From Rhodothermia bacterium (GTDB lineage: Bacteria > Bacteroidota > Rhodothermia > Rhodothermales > JABDKH01): DNA of 9,175 nucleotides. The notes beneath the pieces are model-generated. The model did not search any database. It worked only from the letters and a program-made list of their open reading frames with translations, and was not told the origin of the DNA. Shown here one piece after another: positions 5,779 to 9,175 of the stretch. Position 1 is the first letter of the stretch, and every line of letters starts with the position of its first letter. Where the stretch lies: positions 1 through 9,175 of the forward strand of contig JAUIJQ010000094.1 of the NCBI GenBank assembly GCA_030431165.1, read 5' to 3'. The position numbers were made by a program, and so were the translations under genes.

Positions 5779-8166
5779 ATGTTTGATTCACGACCACGCA
5801 TCGCTGATCGCCTTGGGCTACTCGGCATCGTTTTTCTGATCGTTGCTACCGCGGCGCCACTACTGGTTCCAAGCGCGGCGGCACAGGACGTCCTCCAGCT
5901 GACCGACGAGGACTACGCCCGCGGTGAGCGCCTCCTCGGAACGCACACGCGAAGCCTGGTCGTTGGCGGGCAGGTAACGCCGACCTGGCTCGAAGGTGGC
6001 CGCATGTGGTACCGAAACGATGTCGAAGACGGATCCGAGTTTGTCCTCGTTGACGCATCAAGTAGCAGCCGCCGCCCGGCATTTGACCATGCCCGCCTGG
6101 CAGCGGCCGTGTCAGCAGCCTCAGGCAACAGCTACGAGGCGCACGCACTGCCGTTTATGTCGTTCACGTTTGTTCGGGACGAATCCGCGATCCAGTTCAA
6201 TACACGCGAGGGCAGTTTTGAGTGCAACATTGTCCTGTATGAATGCTCGTTGACGGAGTCGTCCAACAACGACGGCCCTGCCCAGGGTGGCCGCTTCTTT
6301 AGACGCCGCGATGTGCCGTCACCCGACGGCTCCCTTACCGCCTTCATCCGCGACAATAATTTATGGGTGAGACACACCGCGACTGACGAGGAGCGGCAAC
6401 TGACGACAGACGGTGTCGAGGACTTCGGATACGCGACCAACAATGCCGGATGGACCAAGAGCGAAGCGCCCGTACTGAAATGGTCGCCCGACTCACGCAA
6501 GATTGCCACGTTTCAGCACGACGGTCGCGGCGTTGGCATGATGCACCTCGTCTCCTCAGGTGCCGGTCATCCCGAAATCGAGTCATGGAAGTACCCCATG
6601 CCGGGAGACAGTTTGATCTTCCGGATTGAACGCGTCGTTATTGATGTCGAGTCAGCCGACGTTGTGCGTCTCCAGATGCCACCCGACGCGCACCGTTCCA
6701 CGATCACCGATCACATTGCCTATCGCGGTGAGTTCGCTGACGTAGAATGGAGCGCGGACGCGTCGCGCCTGTTCTTTGTGTCAAGCTCGCGTGACCACAA
6801 AGAAGCAGTGTTACGCGAAGCTGATCCGACTACCGGCGAGGTTCGCGATATACTCGAAGAAGTGGTTGACACATTCTTTGAGTCAGGGTACCGATCGATC
6901 AACTGGACGGTCCTCGAAGACAGCGACGAGGTGATCTGGTATTCGCAGCGCGACAATTGGGGGCACCTCTACCTGTACGACTTGACAACGGGTGAACTGA
7001 AGTCGCAGATCACAAACGGAGAATGGAACGTCTTACAGGTCGTACACATCGACGAGGCTGAACGCGACATTCTGTTCGTTGGCAACGAGCGCGAACCTGG
7101 CGACCCGTATTTCCAGTACCTCTACTCGATCGGGATGGACGGCCGCAACCTGACGCTTCTCACCCCAGAGACCGGCAACCACTCGATCAACTTTTCGCCC
7201 GATTTCGATTTCTTCGTCGACAACTTCTCGACACCTGCTCAGCCGCCGGCGTCGGTGCTGCGATCAAGGAGCGGCGACCTGGTGATGAACATCCAGGAGG
7301 CCGACATCTCGCAGCTTGTCGCGTACGGCTGGCAGCCGCCTACCGAGGTAAAAGTCAAGGCCCGGGACGGCGTCACTGACATTTACGGACTGCTTTACAA
7401 GCCGACGAATTTTGACCCGTCAAAGTCGTATCCGGTCATCAACTACATCTACCCCGGTCCGCAGACAGGCTCCGTCGGAAGCCGGAGCTTCACGCCTTCG
7501 CGTGGTGACAAGCAATCGCTTGCCGAACTCGGATTCATCGTAGTCGAGGTTGATGCCATGGGCACCCCGATGCGATCGAAGTCGTTCCACGAAGCCTACT
7601 ACGGCAACATGGGGGACAACGGCCTGCCCGATCAGATTGCGGCAATCCAGCAGCTCGCGGAAGAGAATCCCTGGATGGATATCAGTCGCGTCGGCATTTA
7701 CGGGCACTCCGGGGGCGGATTTGCCTCGGCGGCCGCCATTCTGCGCTACCCCGACTTTTACAAAGTGGCGGTATCGCAGGCAGGCAATCACGACAACGCC
7801 ACGTACGAAGACGACTGGGGTGAAAAGTGGCAGGGCCTGCTGGAGGTAAATCCGGATGGTACGACGACCTATGACAACCAGGCCAACTACCTGCTGGTCG
7901 AGAACCTGAAGGGCAAGCTCCTGCTTGCGCACGGGTCGATGGACAGTAACGTCCCGCCGAACAACACGATTCACCTTGCGGACAAACTGATCGAAGCCAA
8001 CAAAGACTTCGACCTGTTGATCTTCCCGAATCGTGGCCACGGTTTTGGCAACGAGCCGTACATGATGCGCCGACGCTGGGACTACTTCGTCAAGCACCTC
8101 ATGGGTGCGCAGCCGCCGACCGAGTACACGTTTGGAGAACGCGACTTCGACGACGAGGCGATGTAG
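5779..8166 (+). CDS. Secreted S9 family (DPP IV-like) serine peptidase
   Basis: A 795-residue prolyl-oligopeptidase-family enzyme, probably periplasmic or exported, that trims peptides. The ATG at 5779 gives a clear signal peptide: basic start MFDSRPRIADR, hydrophobic core, and SAAAQ cleavage region near residue 35. The same frame is open upstream through the isochorismatase gene but has no sense there. A DPPIV_N-type beta-propeller follows (about 50-530; blade motifs such as SPDGSLTAFIRDNNLWV and KWSPDSRKIATF). The alpha/beta-hydrolase domain comes last (about 570-795). The catalytic triad is Ser644 (GIYGHSGGGFAS), Asp722 (HGSMDSNVP) and His754 (NRGHGFG). Tyr558 in YIYPGPQ corresponds to the oxyanion-hole Tyr of DPP IV. 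The nucleophile elbow is GHSGGG rather than GWSYGG, and no Glu-Glu pair is visible where DPP IV anchors the free N-terminus. Exact specificity is therefore open. Its stop is 24 bp from the convergent beta-barrel gene. Confidence 0.9.
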   Translation: MFDSRPRIADRLGLLGIVFLIVATAAPLLVPSAAAQDVLQLTDEDYARGERLLGTHTRSLVVGGQVTPTWLEGGRMWYRNDVEDGSEFVLVDASSSSRRPAFDHARLAAAVSAASGNSYEAHALPFMSFTFVRDESAIQFNTREGSFECNIVLYECSLTESSNNDGPAQGGRFFRRRDVPSPDGSLTAFIRDNNLWVRHTATDEERQLTTDGVEDFGYATNNAGWTKSEAPVLKWSPDSRKIATFQHDGRGVGMMHLVSSGAGHPEIESWKYPMPGDSLIFRIERVVIDVESADVVRLQMPPDAHRSTITDHIAYRGEFADVEWSADASRLFFVSSSRDHKEAVLREADPTTGEVRDILEEVVDTFFESGYRSINWTVLEDSDEVIWYSQRDNWGHLYLYDLTTGELKSQITNGEWNVLQVVHIDEAERDILFVGNEREPGDPYFQYLYSIGMDGRNLTLLTPETGNHSINFSPDFDFFVDNFSTPAQPPASVLRSRSGDLVMNIQEADISQLVAYGWQPPTEVKVKARDGVTDIYGLLYKPTNFDPSKSYPVINYIYPGPQTGSVGSRSFTPSRGDKQSLAELGFIVVEVDAMGTPMRSKSFHEAYYGNMGDNGLPDQIAAIQQLAEENPWMDISRVGIYGHSGGGFASAAAILRYPDFYKVAVSQAGNHDNATYEDDWGEKWQGLLEVNPDGTTTYDNQANYLLVENLKGKLLLAHGSMDSNVPPNNTIHLADKLIEANKDFDLLIFPNRGHGFGNEPYMMRRRWDYFVKHLMGAQPPTEYTFGERDFDDEAM

Positions 8167-8188
8167 GGTCAGAGAACCTCGCCGACCC
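8166..8188. terminator. Possible bidirectional hairpin terminator between convergent genes
   Basis: GGGTC (8166-8170) pairs with GACCC (8184-8188), and inside it GAG (8172-8174) pairs with CTC (8178-8180) around an AAC loop, giving an 8-bp stem with a small internal asymmetry. It fills almost the whole 24-bp gap between the stop of the S9 peptidase (+) and the stop of the beta-barrel gene (-), which is where a shared terminator is expected. There is no flanking T-tract on either strand, so it is at best weak. Confidence 0.35.
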
Positions 8189-8190
8189 GC

Positions 8191-9175
8191 TCAGATGTGC
8201 CAGCGTACAGCCAGCAGTCCAAAGAGACCCGCAGGGCTTGCGGTATACGACTCGTAGTCGATGAGCGTTGAGGTACCGACTACCCGCGACCGCGCCGGTA
8301 CCTTTGCAAAGCTGTGACGGTAGCCAACTCTCAGCGCCAAAGAGGATCGTGGCGACAGGAAGTAGTCAGCAGTCGCATCGATAGAAACCAACGGCCCAAA
8401 CCCGGTGTCAGTCGTGTATTCCGGATCTGACGCCAGCACGGGGTAGAGTGCGATCAGGGCCGGTGTCCAGCCAGTTGGCTGGCGGGCTGTCACCTGCGCA
8501 ACACCGGCCGAAACACCGGCGGAGATACGCAGTGGGCTCTCCAATCTCAGCGGGTCTTCCGAGACAAAGTGCAACACCAACCCGATCGTGGCAGACTTTT
8601 CGGATACAGCGTCAACACCAACAGAGTCCGCAGGGCGCGTTGTAAAACCAACGTCGGCCGACAGTGAAAACAGCTCACTCATGCGACGCTCAATGTTGAT
8701 GGCAATCCGCCGGTTACCGGCTCGTGCCTCCAGCGTTCTGGGGGCAAAACCGGTTAGACGAATGCCCTCGGTTGATGGGGAGGGCATCTTTGTCAGCGCC
8801 GACGTAATCATGATGGAGAATCCGCGATCAAGCGCAGCCGCGCGGGCTGCCTGCCGGGACACCGGCGTGCGCTGCGACACCTCACGCATCTGATCGGATA
8901 TCGCCAGCGCAGCCTCCGGCGCTCGTTCCATCCTGAAGGACTTGATTGTAGCCAGCGCCCCGTTATGCTGAAACGCGTCCTGATTACCTCGAACCTCCAG
9001 TTGCCGCGGAAGGATCGGTGGTAACACCAGACCGAGCGTACCCGCACCAATCGCCAGAAGTGTAGGCGTCTGCGAATCCGGAGGGTCAACAAAGAGGTTT
9101 GCGCCCGCAACAGCTACGGCCACTGCGACGGCTTTGAGGACTCCGGTCGCCTGCCGCCGGACGGTCGGTCTGAAC
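8191..9175 (-). CDS. Probable outer-membrane beta-barrel protein, N-terminus outside window
   Basis: I do not recognise a specific family. The frame is open from the right edge (about 328 codons) and stops at 8191-8193. A GTG at 9123 is the first in-window start candidate, but the codons before it (FRPTVRRQATGVLKAV) read smoothly on, so the true start may lie outside. Two hydrophobic stretches come first (LKAVAVAVAGANLFV and TLLAIGAGTLGLVLPPIL). An Ala/Arg-rich helical segment (about APEAALAISDQMREV to ARAAALDRG) follows. The rest consists of alternating polar/hydrophobic strands with turns: RRIAINIERR, FSLSADVGFTTR, SATIGLVLHFV, LRISAGVSAGVAQV, PLVSIDATADYFLS and SLALRVGYRHSF. It ends GLLAVRWHI, an aromatic-containing terminal strand of the kind recognised by the BAM machinery. 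The barrel reading is pattern-based. An inner-membrane protein with a beta-rich domain is an alternative because of the two N-terminal hydrophobic segments. Confidence 0.55.
   Translation of the reverse strand, partial: FRPTVRRQATGVLKAVAVAVAVAGANLFVDPPDSQTPTLLAIGAGTLGLVLPPILPRQLEVRGNQDAFQHNGALATIKSFRMERAPEAALAISDQMREVSQRTPVSRQAARAAALDRGFSIMITSALTKMPSPSTEGIRLTGFAPRTLEARAGNRRIAINIERRMSELFSLSADVGFTTRPADSVGVDAVSEKSATIGLVLHFVSEDPLRLESPLRISAGVSAGVAQVTARQPTGWTPALIALYPVLASDPEYTTDTGFGPLVSIDATADYFLSPRSSLALRVGYRHSFAKVPARSRVVGTSTLIDYESYTASPAGLFGLLAVRWHI

Noticed and set aside
7420..8097. 225-codon - strand frame opposite the peptidase catalytic domain
   Set aside because: Antisense of the S9 hydrolase domain with its intact catalytic triad. 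The translation is Val/Arg-rich with no family features.
1..9175. Search for CRISPR arrays, tRNA genes, complete IS elements, toxin-antitoxin or defence genes
   Set aside because: No spaced direct repeats, cloverleaf sequences, transposase genes or defence-type domains were seen in reading the window.

Overview
The window is about 9.2 kb of moderately GC-rich bacterial DNA with double-membrane (Gram-negative type) gene content: an RND efflux pump with its lipoprotein adaptor, a secreted S9 peptidase and a probable outer-membrane beta-barrel protein. None of the six visible chromosomal-type start regions shows a convincing Shine-Dalgarno sequence. Together with the style of the S9 peptidase and the RND pair, this fits a Bacteroidota/Rhodothermota-like or Gemmatimonadota-like marine or environmental bacterium. 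That placement is inference from family resemblance, not a database result.

Left edge (1 to about 660, + strand): the end of a small excisionase-like DNA-binding protein overlaps by 4 bp (ATGA) the start of a tyrosine-recombinase (phage-type) integrase. The integrase is broken. Its arm-binding and core-binding N-terminal part is intact up to about residue 160, but the catalytic domain is absent. From about 640-675 onward the DNA is the opposite strand of an efflux-pump gene.

Positions 629-4218 (- strand): an operon-like pair, a membrane-fusion lipoprotein followed 20 bp later by an RND inner-membrane pump. The pump is cut at the same junction and keeps about 700 of the usual roughly 1040 residues. 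The integrase and the pump therefore truncate each other tail to tail. This is either a real rearrangement or decayed prophage scar, or a chimeric contig or amplification join. A 15-bp perfect palindrome sits at the join.

Positions 4386-5027 (- strand): a class I SAM-dependent methyltransferase, separated by about 170 bp from the adaptor. A 72-bp spacer divides it from a divergent + strand pair: an isochorismatase-family cysteine hydrolase (5100-5738) and a DPP IV-like secreted S9 serine peptidase (5779-8166). A good sigma70-like promoter candidate lies immediately before the peptidase.

Right edge (8191-9175, - strand): the C-terminal part of a probable beta-barrel outer-membrane protein that runs off the window. 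It converges on the peptidase with only 24 bp between the stop codons, and a short hairpin lies in that gap. No tRNA, rRNA, CRISPR array, complete IS element or defence system was seen. Apart from the junction, the window looks like ordinary chromosomal housekeeping and accessory content.
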